Source: a bacterium (GTDB lineage Bacteria > Zixibacteria > MSB-5A5 > WJJR01). Taken from it: a stretch of 64,000 nt of DNA. The notes beneath the pieces were generated by a model. That model saw only the letters and a program-made list of their open reading frames with translations. It had not been told where the DNA came from and made no database searches. Position 1 is the first letter of the stretch; each line of letters opens with the position of its first letter. The position numbers were made by a program, and so were the translations under genes. The DNA lies in the NCBI GenBank assembly GCA_021813505.1, contig JAKAKI010000057.1:1-64000 (forward strand). The letters are read 5' to 3'. Shown one piece after another: positions 53,562 to 63,221 of the stretch.

Positions 53562-55295
53562 ATGAGACGCGGATTGACATGCTTCTTTATCCTTGGTGCT
53601 CTTGCCGTCTTTCTTGCACTGGCGCCGCCGGCCCTCGCCCGCTCCCTCGTCATCGCGAGCTTCGACGTGGTCGCAAAGGTCGGCATTGATGGTGCGATAG
53701 ATGTTACTGAGACAATTCAACCGCGTTTCACCGGCTCGTGGAATGGCATGTACCGCACAATTCCGGTCGAGTACCGGACCTCGCAGGGATTCAATTACTC
53801 GCTTTACATCGAAGACGTGACCGTCACCGATGAACGCGGAAACGCGCTGCGGTTCAAAGACTCACGCGAGCGGCATTACCGCAAATTCAAAATCTGGATC
53901 CCCGGGGCCACCGATGTCACCCGCACCGTCGTGATTCACTACCGCGTGGAAAACGCGCTCAAATTCTTCGAGGATCACGACGAGCTCTACTGGAACGTCA
54001 CCGGCGACGAGTGGGATGTTCCCATCGAGCAGGCCACCGCCCGGATCGTGCTGCCGGTCGGAGCGAACGGGCTCCGCGCGCTCGCCTTCACCGGCGCGTA
54101 TGGTTCACGCGAGGGAGACGCCAAAGTTGAGATGCAGGGAAACGAAATCCGCCTGCGGATGAACCGTTCACTCGATTTTCACGAGGGGCTGACCGCGGTG
54201 ATCGGATGGAACAAGGGCCTGATCGAGGAACCAGGGAAGATGGCCCTCGTCGGGCTGTTTCTGCGGAGTAACTGGCCGTTGTTCATTCCCGTTTTCGTCC
54301 TCGTGTTCATGATCTGGCTCTGGTTCACGCGCGGACGCGATCCACGGTTGCGGCCGATCAGCGTGCAGTACGATCCGCCGGAGGGACTCACCCCGGCCGA
54401 GGTTGGGACATTAATCGACAACTCGCCGGACATGCGTGACATCACCGCCTCCCTGGTCGATCTGGCGGTGCGCGGATACATCCTGATCGAGGAGAAAAAG
54501 GAGACGCAACTTCTAGGACTGACGTCGAGCAAAGATTACGTGTTCCACTTGCGCAAACCCCAATCGGAGTGGGGTGAACTGCAGACACACGAGCGTGCCT
54601 TGCTGGACGGCATGTTTCTGGAAGCCGAGTCGGGCAAAATCGAATTATCCGACCTGCAAAACCGGTTCTACAAGAGCCTGCCGGGAATCCGCGAGCACAT
54701 CTTCGAGCGGCTCATGGAGCGGAAGTATTTCGGGGCACGTCCCGACCGGGTGGTGGCGGGGTATATCGCCACCGGATTCGTGCTGGGAATTATCATCGTC
54801 GCCGGCGGCCTTTTCATAGGCAAGAACACGGGAATGGCGCCGCTCCCGGCAATCGTAGCGGGAATTCTCACCGGTGCTATCATCGCCGGTTTCGGACTGG
54901 TCATGCCGGCGCGCACGGTCGCCGGCACCCGCGCGTTCGAAGGGATACTGGGATTCGAAGAATTCATCAAGCGCGTCGAGACCGGCCGCATCGAAAAGCT
55001 GATCAAGACTCCGGCGATGTTCGAGAAGTATCTCCCCTATGCCATGGCGCTCGGACTTGAGAAAAACTGGGCGGGAGCATTCGCCGACATCTACCGCGAG
55101 CCGCCGCAGTGGTATCGCGGCAGCTACTCCGGCGCATTCTATCCATGGCTCCTGGTCAGCTCCCTCAGTCACATGTCGGCCCGTGCGGGAACGGTCATGG
55201 CCTCGGCCCCACGCAGTGTCGGCAAATCCGGATTCAGCGGCGGCGGCGGCTTCTCAGGCGGCGGTTTTGGCGGCGGAGGCGGCGGGGGGTTTTAG
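53562..55295 (+). CDS. DUF2207 membrane protein
   Basis: 577 residues, with GGAGGGGG 7 bases before ATG. Signal peptide (FFILGALAVFLALAPPALA), then the DUF2207 extracellular beta domain (FDVVAKVGIDGAIDVTETI, WNGMYRTIPVEY, ELYWNVTGDEWDVPI), a membrane helix (RSNWPLFIPVFVLVFMIWLW), a cytosolic wing-like segment (PPEGLTPAEVGTLID), two more helices and a C-terminal tail of GGGGFSGGGFGGGG. The Gly-rich tail is typical of this family. Function unknown; associated with LemA in many genomes, as here. Confidence 0.92.
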   Translation: MRRGLTCFFILGALAVFLALAPPALARSLVIASFDVVAKVGIDGAIDVTETIQPRFTGSWNGMYRTIPVEYRTSQGFNYSLYIEDVTVTDERGNALRFKDSRERHYRKFKIWIPGATDVTRTVVIHYRVENALKFFEDHDELYWNVTGDEWDVPIEQATARIVLPVGANGLRALAFTGAYGSREGDAKVEMQGNEIRLRMNRSLDFHEGLTAVIGWNKGLIEEPGKMALVGLFLRSNWPLFIPVFVLVFMIWLWFTRGRDPRLRPISVQYDPPEGLTPAEVGTLIDNSPDMRDITASLVDLAVRGYILIEEKKETQLLGLTSSKDYVFHLRKPQSEWGELQTHERALLDGMFLEAESGKIELSDLQNRFYKSLPGIREHIFERLMERKYFGARPDRVVAGYIATGFVLGIIIVAGGLFIGKNTGMAPLPAIVAGILTGAIIAGFGLVMPARTVAGTRAFEGILGFEEFIKRVETGRIEKLIKTPAMFEKYLPYAMALGLEKNWAGAFADIYREPPQWYRGSYSGAFYPWLLVSSLSHMSARAGTVMASAPRSVGKSGFSGGGGFSGGGFGGGGGGGF

Positions 55296-55429
55296 GTTCC
55301 CTGCTAAGTGGTGTCCGACGCTACAATCCGGTTGTCAGGTCCTCGCCAGGGAACGCCTAGTCAGCATAGTGTCTTAATAACTACCTGATTCATCCTGTGT
55401 TGCGATCATGAATAGGGGCATACCGCTGG

Positions 55430-56623
55430 TCAATAAGCCGAAGTACTTGCCCCTGGCTCTTCCTGATCATCACCTAACAGTGCCAGATACGCTTCATACG
55501 CAAATCGCCGGTGGCGTTTCTGCCCGGTGGTTTCCTTCAACAGACCCATTCCGACGAATTGCTTTACGAGCACATTGGCATTGGCATACGACAGTTTTGC
55601 GTCTTCTGCAACGGAACTCACTGTGACGATCGGCCGGAAGAAGAGAGATTCCAGAAACGGCAGAGCTTTCGCAGTTCTCTGTCCTTGATCTGCAGCGACG
55701 AGCTTTCTGTGCTCTTCGCGCAGGGTCACGATGTTGCGCGCAGTTGCCGCCGCCTCGTCGGCCACAGTGGCGACACCCCGAAGAAAGAACTTCAGCCACC
55801 CCTCCCAGTCGCCCCGTTCGCGAGTCGCCTGCAGTCGGTCATAGTACTCAGTGCGGTTGCGTTTGAAGTAATGGGACAGGTACAGAAGCGGCCGTTTGAG
55901 AACCGCGTTCTGACAGAGTAAGAACGTGATCAACAATCGTCCAACACGGCCGTTTCCATCAAGGAATGGATGGATCGTCTCGAACTGGGCGTGCGCCATG
56001 CCGACCTTGATGAGAACCGGCATCGGCGTCTCATCGTGAAGAAACTTCTCGAGCTCACCGAGCGCGCGCTCCATCTCTTGCGGCGGTGGTGGTACATAGG
56101 TCGCGGTGACCAGTGTCGAACCCTGCGGTCCGACCCAGTTCTGCGACTTGCGGAATTCACCGGGCGATCTCTGGCCACCGCGCGCACCAGTCATCAGCTT
56201 CTCGTGAATCTCGCGAATCAGCCGCAGGGACACGGGCAACTTTTTGAGCCGCTCCAGTCCATGGTTCATGGCCGCGACGTAATTCACGACCTCCGCCACA
56301 TCTTGCGGCCGCCCCGGTTCCAAAGTCTGCGCTTCGAACTCAAGGACGTCCAGGAGTGAGGCTTGAGTACCCTCAATCTGGCTGGAGAGGACCGCCTCCT
56401 TGCGGACATACATGAAGACAAAGAGATCTGGATTCGGCAGGCTTTCCGTGGATCCATCGAGGCGTCCCAACGCCAAATCGGCCCTGGACAGCCCAGCCCA
56501 CATCTCCTCATCCATCACTACTGGCGGACTTGGCGGTAACCTTTTGGGGATAAAAGCGTTGTACCCTGATGGTTGCCGTTCATAGCCGCCGACACGGTCG
56601 GTTGTGGTCATCAGCTTATTCAT
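55430..56623 (-). CDS. Fic-domain protein (AMP transferase type) with winged-helix C-terminus
   Basis: 397 residues. Fic_N region with inhibitory helix SSQIEG (80-85, S/TxxxE(G/N) type), the catalytic motif HPFLDGNGRVGR (218-229) complete with the active His and the ATP-binding GNGR, and a C-terminal winged helix at about 318-385 (SVAEDAKLSYANANVLVKQF, LKETTGQKRHRRFAY). Intramolecular inhibition of class II type. The wHTH together with strong palindromes upstream makes self-regulation likely. Targets unknown. ATG 56611 is an alternative start. Confidence 0.92.
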   Translation of the reverse strand: MNKLMTTTDRVGGYERQPSGYNAFIPKRLPPSPPVVMDEEMWAGLSRADLALGRLDGSTESLPNPDLFVFMYVRKEAVLSSQIEGTQASLLDVLEFEAQTLEPGRPQDVAEVVNYVAAMNHGLERLKKLPVSLRLIREIHEKLMTGARGGQRSPGEFRKSQNWVGPQGSTLVTATYVPPPPQEMERALGELEKFLHDETPMPVLIKVGMAHAQFETIHPFLDGNGRVGRLLITFLLCQNAVLKRPLLYLSHYFKRNRTEYYDRLQATRERGDWEGWLKFFLRGVATVADEAAATARNIVTLREEHRKLVAADQGQRTAKALPFLESLFFRPIVTVSSVAEDAKLSYANANVLVKQFVGMGLLKETTGQKRHRRFAYEAYLALLGDDQEEPGASTSAY

Positions 56624-56628
56624 TCCTC

Positions 56629-56734
56629 GCGATAATATACGGCAATTCCTGCATTCTTATTATCGGAAAACGCCGTTTTCCGATAATAAGAATTCTCTTG
56701 TTATCGCAAACTGCCACTTTGCGATAATAAGAAT
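56629..56734. promoter_or_regulatory. Palindromic operator array upstream of the Fic gene
   Basis: A perfect 41-bp palindrome at 56653-56693 (arms ATTCTTATTATCGGAAAACG) and a second dyad TTATCGCAAA (56701-56710) / TTTGCGATAA (56718-56727), plus a half-site GCGATAATA at 56629-56637 next to the start codon. All share (C/G)CGATAATAAGAAT. The AT-rich character contrasts with the flanks. Confidence 0.7.
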
Positions 56735-56772
56735 CCCGAAGTCTGGTTTGCCGATCACATGGAAATGCGGAC

Positions 56773-57849
56773 TTACCGCGCATACCCCTGCTTCGTCCGC
56801 CCGGCCAGTTGCCCGCAGGCGGCGTCGATGTCGAGGCCGAGGGACTTGCGGATGGTGACGGCGGGGCAGCGCGGGTAGAGATAGTCGCGGAACGCGTTCA
56901 CGCGTTCCTCGGAGGGGCGGCGGTATTCCGAGCCGGGATGCGGGTGGAAGCGGATCAGATTGATCTTGCAGGGAATGCGGTCGATGAAGTGCACGAGTTT
57001 TTTCGCGTGGGCGATCGTGTCGTTGACGTTCTCCATCAGGATGTACTCGAACGTGACGCGGCGTCCGGTCGCCTCGGTCAGCGCGATGGCGGCCTTCTTC
57101 AGCTCGGCGAGCGGGAAACGCTGGTTGATCGGCATGAGTTGCGAGCGCAGTTCATCATCGGCGGCCACCAACGAAATCGCGAGTCCCGCCTTGATCCCAT
57201 CTTCGATCCAGCGATAGATCGCCGGCACCAGGCCTACGGTCGACACAGTCGTGCGCCGGTGGGAAATATCGAGTCCCCAGTCGGCACCGACAATCTCGAG
57301 GACGTTCTTGACCACGTCATAGTTCTGGAGCGGCTCCCCCATCCCCATAAAAACCAGATTGGTGATTCGCTCACCCTTGGGTAGCAGTTCGCCGGCGCGG
57401 AGAATCTGTCCGACAATTTCGCCCGATGTAAGATTGCGTTTGAATCCCAATGTCGCAGTGGCGCAGAACCGGCAACCCAAACCGCAGCCTGATTGCGTGG
57501 AGACGCAAACGGTGCGGCGTTCGCCATCACGCATCAGGACTGCTTCCCACAGATCGTCGCCATTGCGAAAGAGCAGCTTCCGCGTGCCATCGGGCGAAGT
57601 CTGGCGGCTCTGCGGCTCGTCGATGAATACTTCGGCGCAGTCGCAGAGCTTTTCGCGGAACTCAGCCTTGAGGTTCGACATCTTGTGGAAGTCATGCACA
57701 CCGTGGCGATAGATCCAGTTCGACACCTGGCGCGCCCGGAATGCCGGTTCACCCAGAGTGCTCATGTACACCGCAATCTGAGTGGGTGTCAGCCCCATCA
57801 GATTGACGCGCCCGTTCTCTGAGGGTCGTGATGGCTTGGGATCGGTCAT
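56773..57849 (-). CDS. rlmN: 23S rRNA (adenine2503-C2)-methyltransferase RlmN
   Basis: 358 residues. The radical SAM motif is CGLGCRFCATA; VFMGMGEPLQNYDVV, ISHRRTTVSTVGLVP and the C-terminal catalytic Cys region (RKSLGLDIDAACGQLAG) complete the RlmN signature. Two Cys act in methyl transfer (one in CGQLAG). Modifies A2503 of 23S rRNA and A37 of some tRNAs. Confidence 0.96.
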   Translation of the reverse strand: MTDPKPSRPSENGRVNLMGLTPTQIAVYMSTLGEPAFRARQVSNWIYRHGVHDFHKMSNLKAEFREKLCDCAEVFIDEPQSRQTSPDGTRKLLFRNGDDLWEAVLMRDGERRTVCVSTQSGCGLGCRFCATATLGFKRNLTSGEIVGQILRAGELLPKGERITNLVFMGMGEPLQNYDVVKNVLEIVGADWGLDISHRRTTVSTVGLVPAIYRWIEDGIKAGLAISLVAADDELRSQLMPINQRFPLAELKKAAIALTEATGRRVTFEYILMENVNDTIAHAKKLVHFIDRIPCKINLIRFHPHPGSEYRRPSEERVNAFRDYLYPRCPAVTIRKSLGLDIDAACGQLAGRTKQGYAR

Positions 57850-58177
57850 TGCCTTTTGATACGCAGGCGTTCGGGATTCAAATGGCGCGAGGCCTGTCCA
57901 TGGAAAGAAGCAGAAACACCATTGTCTGCGCCACTCGGACCCGGAGCCAGGAGGACGAAATCGCGGATCATCTCCTGGCGAGCGGACGGGCCTCCCATTT
58001 GGACATCTTGACCTGTCCTCTCCCCTGTGCCCGGTGTGTCCCGTCCGGTCCGGCGAACGGCAGAAACCTGCGCGGCCAATAGGCTCTTAATCAATGAGTT
58101 AGGATGCCGGCCTCAGCCGTCAATGGGTGGTCAAGTTTGACGGTCTTTGTCCGACACATAGTGGTAGGGGGGAGAAG
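57850..58177. other. Divergent intergenic region, 328 bp
   Basis: Between rlmN (minus) and the response regulator (plus). The open frames here have no recognisable features and no repeat was noticed. Confidence 0.55.
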
Positions 58178-58579
58178 ATGGCTAGGTCGCGTATGTTCAA
58201 TGAGAGCGCCAAAATCCTGGTCGTTGATGATGAGCCGGAAATCACGGAGATCGTCGACGCCTTTTTAACGACGGCGGGGTACGAAGTCGCCGTCGAGAAC
58301 TCCTCGGCCGGCGGCATCAAGCGCGCCAAGGAGTTCAAGCCCGACCTCATCCTGCTCGATATCATGATGCCGGTGATGGACGGGTACGAAGTCTGCAACG
58401 TGCTGAAGAAGGACGCCAACACCGCGACGATTCCCGTGGTGTTTCTGACCGGCAAGGATGCCCGCGATGACCAGGGACGCAGCTTCAAATCGGGATGCGA
58501 CCTGTTCGTCAAGAAGCCCTTCTCCTGTGAACGTCTGCTCGACATCGTCAAGATCGTCTTATTGTCCGTCAACAAGTAG
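58178..58579 (+). CDS. Single-domain response regulator (CheY-like)
   Basis: 133 residues from ATG 58178, with GGGGGGAG 4 bases upstream; GTG 58127 would only add unlike residues. The receiver domain alone: KILVVDDEPE, phosphoacceptor Asp61 in LLDIMMPVMDGY, VVFLTGKDA and the conserved Lys in FVKKPF. With no output domain it acts by protein contact or in a phosphorelay; the kinase is not adjacent. Confidence 0.93.
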   Translation: MARSRMFNESAKILVVDDEPEITEIVDAFLTTAGYEVAVENSSAGGIKRAKEFKPDLILLDIMMPVMDGYEVCNVLKKDANTATIPVVFLTGKDARDDQGRSFKSGCDLFVKKPFSCERLLDIVKIVLLSVNK

Positions 58580-58606
58580 CAACCCGCGCAATTCATGAGT
58601 TTTCGC

Positions 58607-58634
58607 ATCGGGCGGCTCATCTGGGCCGCCCGAT
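58607..58634 (+). terminator. Terminator hairpin after the response regulator
   Basis: ATCGGGCGGC (58607-58616) with GCCGCCCGAT (58625-58634), an 8-base loop, then TTGCATTT. The T-run is imperfect. Confidence 0.6.
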
Positions 58635-58768
58635 TTGCATTTGAACCTGCCCATAGGGAGTGTTAATTCCGGGATGCGGTGACCCGGCGCCGGGAAACAT
58701 CCCGGTAACCGGCGCGTAGAACCAGCAGGATGTTCGGACGCAAACCGCATTACCTGAAAGGGGGCTAC

Positions 58769-59386
58769 ATGAAATCGAAACAAATGGTCCGAGTCGGGAT
58801 ACTGGCGGCATTACTCGCTGCCATGACAGTTTTACCATCCGACGCATCAGCGCAGTTCCTGGGCCAGGTGTCCACTGCCCGCAGCGTGGACAAGGGCGCC
58901 AACGACGTAGGGGGATTTCTCGGACTGTACGATCAGGCCATGGCGATCTTCGGCCAGTACCGCCGAGGCTTCTCACGGACGGCGGATTTCGGCGCCTTCG
59001 CGGGATTCATCGATCCAGAGGGCGGCAGTGCGCGTCTGACGTTCGGCGGTGACGTCAAGTTTCAGATCCTCGATGATCAGAAGTCCGATCCCATCGATCT
59101 GGCGCTCGATTCGCGCGTGGCCTTCGCGGACTATCCGGGAAGTTTTCTGTTCTCCTTCGGCGAATCAGTGGTCTTTTCACACGACTTCAATATCTCATCC
59201 GGCTCCGCCCTGACACCCTATGGCGCAGTCAATCTCCGGATCGACCACTTCTCCTCGGATAATAATCTGGAAATCGCGGCGGTTGGCGGCGCGAAATGGG
59301 AAGTGTCGGACCTGCTGGATGCGTACGGCGAGCTGGTCTTTGATGAGGACTTGGGGCTGGTCATGGGATTGAACTTCAAGCTCTGA
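58769..59386 (+). CDS. Outer-membrane barrel-like exported protein
   Basis: 205 residues from ATG 58769, with AAAGGGGG 6 bases upstream. Signal peptide (KSKQMVRVGILAALLAAMTV, cleavage near ASAQF). The mature part is strand-rich with alternating polar/aromatic residues (FGQYRRGFSRTADFGAFAG, ARLTFGGDVKFQIL, SFLFSFGESVVFSHDFNI, LTPYGAVNLRIDHF) and ends VMGLNFKL. A barrel is likely; no known family identified. Confidence 0.7.
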   Translation: MKSKQMVRVGILAALLAAMTVLPSDASAQFLGQVSTARSVDKGANDVGGFLGLYDQAMAIFGQYRRGFSRTADFGAFAGFIDPEGGSARLTFGGDVKFQILDDQKSDPIDLALDSRVAFADYPGSFLFSFGESVVFSHDFNISSGSALTPYGAVNLRIDHFSSDNNLEIAAVGGAKWEVSDLLDAYGELVFDEDLGLVMGLNFKL

Positions 59387-59403
59387 CCGACGCCCTGTTG
59401 AGC

Positions 59404-60207
59404 ATGAACTTCATCGATGCGGTGACTCTCGGAATTGTGCAAGGGCTGACCGAATTCCTGCCGGTCTCGAGCTCGGGACATCTCGTCATCACAGAACGGC
59501 TGCTGGGAGTGCGGGCCGCCGATCTGACGTTTCCGGTCGCGGTTCACGTGGGTACACTGATCGCAGTGATTGTCTACTTCCGTAGCCGGATTTGGACAAT
59601 CATGCGATCGTGCGCCCAAGATCCGAAAGGAAGTGCTCTCGCCAACGGTCACGACAGCACCGCCACCGGCTCGCGGATCCTCCTGTTGATCACCCTTGCC
59701 TCGGTTCCGGCCGGAATCGCCGGCATCCTGTTCAAAGACCAGATTGAACTGGCGTTTGCCTCCCCCAGAATGACGGCTGTCTGCCTGATGGTGACCGGCG
59801 TATGGCTTCTCCTCACTCTTGCCGTCAAAGCTCGGGCGCAAGCACTCGGTTGGTCGCGCGCGTGGTGGATCGGCGTGGCGCAGGCGGTCGCGATTATCCC
59901 GGGCATTTCGCGTTCGGGATCGACCATCGCCTCCGGGATGATGCTGGGTGTTCGGCCCGCCGAAGCCGCAGAATTCTCGTTTCTGCTCTCCATCCCGGCG
60001 GTCCTCGGAGCAACGCTGCTTGCAATTCCCAAAGCTCTCGCCGCAGGACAAATCGGCATGATCCACATCGTGGGGCTGGTAGTGTCGGCAGTTACAGGCT
60101 ACCTTTCGTTGCGGCTGGTGTTCACTGTGGTGCGGCACGGCCGCTTTGCGTGGTTTGGCTTGTACTGTCTGGCAGCGGGTGGCGCTGCCGCAATCTGGTT
60201 GATCTGA
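59404..60207 (+). CDS. uppP: Undecaprenyl-diphosphatase
   Basis: 267 residues from ATG 59404 (TTG 59398 possible). Multi-pass membrane enzyme with EFLPVSSSGHLVITE (catalytic Glu/Ser region), PGISRSGSTIASGM (Arg/Ser of motif II) and FLLSIPAVLGATLL. It recycles undecaprenyl-PP to the lipid carrier for peptidoglycan and LPS sugars. Followed directly by the heptosyltransferase-like gene with no gap. Confidence 0.95.
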   Translation: MNFIDAVTLGIVQGLTEFLPVSSSGHLVITERLLGVRAADLTFPVAVHVGTLIAVIVYFRSRIWTIMRSCAQDPKGSALANGHDSTATGSRILLLITLASVPAGIAGILFKDQIELAFASPRMTAVCLMVTGVWLLLTLAVKARAQALGWSRAWWIGVAQAVAIIPGISRSGSTIASGMMLGVRPAEAAEFSFLLSIPAVLGATLLAIPKALAAGQIGMIHIVGLVVSAVTGYLSLRLVFTVVRHGRFAWFGLYCLAAGGAAAIWLI

Positions 60208-61272
60208 GTGACACTTCCATCGACCCATCGAAACCCGGAGATTCTCGTGATCCGGTTCTCCTCGCTGGGAGATGTGGTTTTGGCGTCGGCGGTCCTTCGG
60301 GCGATGGCGCAGGCTTTTCCCGGCGCCCGGCTCACATTCGCGACCAAGAGCGTCTACCAGCCGCTGTTTGAGAATTTCGGAACCCCGGTCACGGTGATTC
60401 CATACGATCCCGACGAGGGATTTCTGAGTTTTCGCAGCCAGCTTTCGTCTGTCCGCTATGACCACATCATCGATCTGCACGGTTCCATCCGATCGGTCTT
60501 GCTCAGCCAAACCTTGCGCGCACGCAACCGTACACGTGTCCGTAAGCGTGTGGCGGAGCGCCGCGCCATGGTTCGCAGCAAGCAGGGCCTGGACACACCG
60601 TTGTCGGCACTGGGCGCGTACATAGAAACAGTGAACTCGCTCGGCGTGAATGTCGCCATACCCTGCCCAATGTTTACGCTTTCGCCAGACGAGATGGATC
60701 GTGTGCGGAAGTATAGGCAGGAGAGCCCGTCTTGCATTGGGATCGGCTGGGGGGCCCACTGGCCAACCAAACAAGTTCCATCGGCGATTTGGGATGGCCT
60801 TCTTCTTCGGCTCAATAACAGCGGCTTGCAGCATGTACGGCTGTTTGGCATGGACACGGATCGCGGCACGATGGAGGCGTTTGTCGAAGCCGCTCGGAGC
60901 AACCAGACAGAGATCAGATTCCAAATTGAATGCGGGCATTCACTGCGGGAAGTGATGGTCAAGCTCGCCACCTGCACGGTCTTCGTCGGTTCTGATTCGG
61001 GCCTGATGCACCTGGCCGCGGCCATGGGTGTACCGTCGATCGGCCTGTTTGGCCCAACCCACCCTTCACTGGGATTTGCGCCGGTGGGACCGGCGGCCAG
61101 AGCGTTTCACGCGGGCACGTATTGCTCACCGTGTCATCGCCATGGCGCAACGCCCTGCTTCCGTGACCGACGGTACTGCTTCGACGAACTGAATCTCGAT
61201 GAGATCGCCGGTGCCATCGGCACAATCCTCTCATCAAGATCTTCGCCAGTGAGCCGGGGACCTCGTGGCTGA
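60208..61272 (+). CDS. Family 9 glycosyltransferase (heptosyltransferase-like)
   Basis: 354 residues from GTG 60208, immediately after the uppP stop. ILVIRFSSLGDVVLASAVLR is the GT9 N-terminal signature; SDSGLMHLAAAMGVPSIGLFGPTHP is the ADP-heptose-binding region. It probably adds heptose to the LPS inner core. The gmhB gene overlaps its 3' end by 8 bases, linking sugar supply to its use. Confidence 0.9.
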   Translation: MTLPSTHRNPEILVIRFSSLGDVVLASAVLRAMAQAFPGARLTFATKSVYQPLFENFGTPVTVIPYDPDEGFLSFRSQLSSVRYDHIIDLHGSIRSVLLSQTLRARNRTRVRKRVAERRAMVRSKQGLDTPLSALGAYIETVNSLGVNVAIPCPMFTLSPDEMDRVRKYRQESPSCIGIGWGAHWPTKQVPSAIWDGLLLRLNNSGLQHVRLFGMDTDRGTMEAFVEAARSNQTEIRFQIECGHSLREVMVKLATCTVFVGSDSGLMHLAAAMGVPSIGLFGPTHPSLGFAPVGPAARAFHAGTYCSPCHRHGATPCFRDRRYCFDELNLDEIAGAIGTILSSRSSPVSRGPRG

Positions 61273-61864
61273 GTCGTTCATCCACCGTCCGGCGGCGTTT
61301 CTCGACCGCGATGGCACGTTGATCGTCGAGCGCGATTTTCTCGGCGACCCTGATGGCGTTCAGATTCTGCCGGGGGTGCCCGAAGCGATCCGCCTGTTGA
61401 ACGCGTGGGGATACTGGGTGATCGGCGTATCGAACCAGTCCGGCATCGCCCGCGGGTACTATGGGGCCAAAGAAGTCGAGGCGGTCAATGAACGGGTCAT
61501 CGAGACCCTGGCCAAAGAGAACGCATATCTCAATCGCATCTATTATTGTCCGCATCTGCCCGAGATTTCGATCGCTCACAACGAGCCGGAGTGTGATTGC
61601 CGCAAACCGGCCACAGGCATGATCGAGAACGCAAAGAGGGATTACCCCATCGATCTGGCGGGATCCTTTGTTGCGGGGGACCGAGTAGCTGATGTTGGGC
61701 TCGCGCACAACGCCAGGCTGCCGGGGCTCCTGGTCTTGACCGGTTATGGACTTCGCGAAAGCGAACTGTTCGGCGAACATGATGCGCCCGACGTGATTGC
61801 CGATGATCTGTTGGCCGCGGTACGTTGGTTCGGGCGGAAGATGGGATTCCCCGACATTCCGTAA
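61265..61864 (+). CDS. gmhB: D-glycero-D-manno-heptose 1,7-bisphosphate 7-phosphatase
   Basis: 199 residues from GTG 61265. HAD fold: FLDRDGTLIVERDF (nucleophile Asp), GVSNQSGIARG, the Zn loop CPHLPEI...ECDCRKP (Cys-His-Cys-Cys) and VAGDRVADVGLA. The Zn loop is diagnostic for GmhB versus other HAD phosphatases. A step in ADP-heptose synthesis; translationally coupled to the GT9 gene. Confidence 0.93.
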   Translation: MAESFIHRPAAFLDRDGTLIVERDFLGDPDGVQILPGVPEAIRLLNAWGYWVIGVSNQSGIARGYYGAKEVEAVNERVIETLAKENAYLNRIYYCPHLPEISIAHNEPECDCRKPATGMIENAKRDYPIDLAGSFVAGDRVADVGLAHNARLPGLLVLTGYGLRESELFGEHDAPDVIADDLLAAVRWFGRKMGFPDIP

Positions 61865-61988
61865 ACCGTTGATTGTTCTCCCCTGCAAGAAATTGACTCG
61901 CCGCCCCTCCGGCGGGTTTGACTGGCAACTAGGGAGTTGTTAGACTGTAGATGTTGAGTTTCAATTTCGTGACGGAAGGTGATCATCC

Positions 61989-63221
61989 ATGAGTTTCTCT
62001 ACCCCGCCCAAGACCCGACCTGGTGCCACCCGGAGCCTCAGCCGGCGTGCCATCGGGGTACCGCCCTCCCCGATTCGCAAGCTCGTCGATGACGCGACAG
62101 CGGCCAAGAAGCGTGGCACCAAGGTTTACCACTTGAATATCGGCCAGCCCGATGTGCCGACGCCGCCGCAGTTTTTCGAGGCTTTGCGCAATTTCAAGGA
62201 GCCGGTCCTGGCCTATGGCCACTCCAAAGGCCACACGGATCTTTTGGAAGCCTGGTCGGGGTACTACGCGCGCAAGGGGCTCGATGTTCTGCCCAGTCAG
62301 ATTCAGATTACGGTGGGGGGATCGGAAGCATTGTGGTTTGCGCTGATTCTCATCTGCGATCCCGGCGACAATGTGGTCGTCTCCGAGCCGTTCTATACGA
62401 ATTACTTCTCGCTAGCCATGGCCGTCGGCGTGCAACTGCACCCGGTCGCCGCCGACCCCACGCTGGGGTACCCTCTCCCCTCGCGGCGTCATCTGGAAGC
62501 CGCCATCGACGAGCGGACCAAAGGCATCATGATCTGTTCGCCGAACAATCCCACGGGAACAGTTCTGACCAAAGACGAGATGGCGACCGTCGTGCAACTC
62601 GCCGAAGAGCACGACCTGTTTATTCTCTCCGATGAAGTGTACCGCGAGTTCTGCTACGAGGACACGCACATTTCGATCTGGCAGTATCCGCAAGCGGGCG
62701 ACCGTGCCATTCTGCTCGATTCGGTCTCCAAGCGGTTCTCGGCGTGCGGGGCGCGCATCGGGGCGCTCATTTCGCGCAACACATCCATCATGGACGGCGC
62801 CCTGCGTCTGGGACAAGCGCGGCTCTGCACAGCCACGGTTGAGCAAATCGCGTCAGCCAAATTGATGGACCTGGGCGAAGATTACTATGCGGCGCTCGCC
62901 CTCGAGTACAAAGGCCGGCGGGATTTGATGTGCCGCCGTCTGGCGGAGATTCCCGGTGTTCGTTTCGAGAAGCCGGCCGGAGCGTTCTATTTGATGGCAA
63001 CTCTGCCGATCGACGACTCCGACCGATTCTGCCGTTGGATGCTGACCGACTTCGCCCACGAGGGCCAGACGGTGATGATGGCTCCGGGATCCGGCTTCTA
63101 TGGGACGCCGGGACGGGGGACATCCGAGGTGCGTATCGCCTATGTGCTCGAACAGCCCGAGCTGGATAGGGCGATGACGGTCCTTGGCGCCGGACTGGCA
63201 GCCTATCCGGGGCGCCGGTAA
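61989..63221 (+). CDS. Class I/II pyridoxal-phosphate aminotransferase (aspartate-aminotransferase-like)
   Basis: 410 residues. Family blocks: VYHLNIGQPDVPTPP, GHSKGHTDLLEAW, ICSPNNPTGTVLTK, ILSDEVYREFCYE, the PLP Schiff-base Lys in LLDSVSKRFSACG, and a C-terminal RIAYVLEQ with the substrate Arg. Subgroup Ib-like; the amino donor cannot be fixed from sequence. Confidence 0.92.
   Translation: MSFSTPPKTRPGATRSLSRRAIGVPPSPIRKLVDDATAAKKRGTKVYHLNIGQPDVPTPPQFFEALRNFKEPVLAYGHSKGHTDLLEAWSGYYARKGLDVLPSQIQITVGGSEALWFALILICDPGDNVVVSEPFYTNYFSLAMAVGVQLHPVAADPTLGYPLPSRRHLEAAIDERTKGIMICSPNNPTGTVLTKDEMATVVQLAEEHDLFILSDEVYREFCYEDTHISIWQYPQAGDRAILLDSVSKRFSACGARIGALISRNTSIMDGALRLGQARLCTATVEQIASAKLMDLGEDYYAALALEYKGRRDLMCRRLAEIPGVRFEKPAGAFYLMATLPIDDSDRFCRWMLTDFAHEGQTVMMAPGSGFYGTPGRGTSEVRIAYVLEQPELDRAMTVLGAGLAAYPGRR

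Noticed and set aside
59218-60939. 573-codon open frame on the minus strand
   Set aside because: It lies antisense to uppP and the GT9 gene, and its translation is rich in Arg, His and Cys with no domain; a shadow of GC-rich coding.
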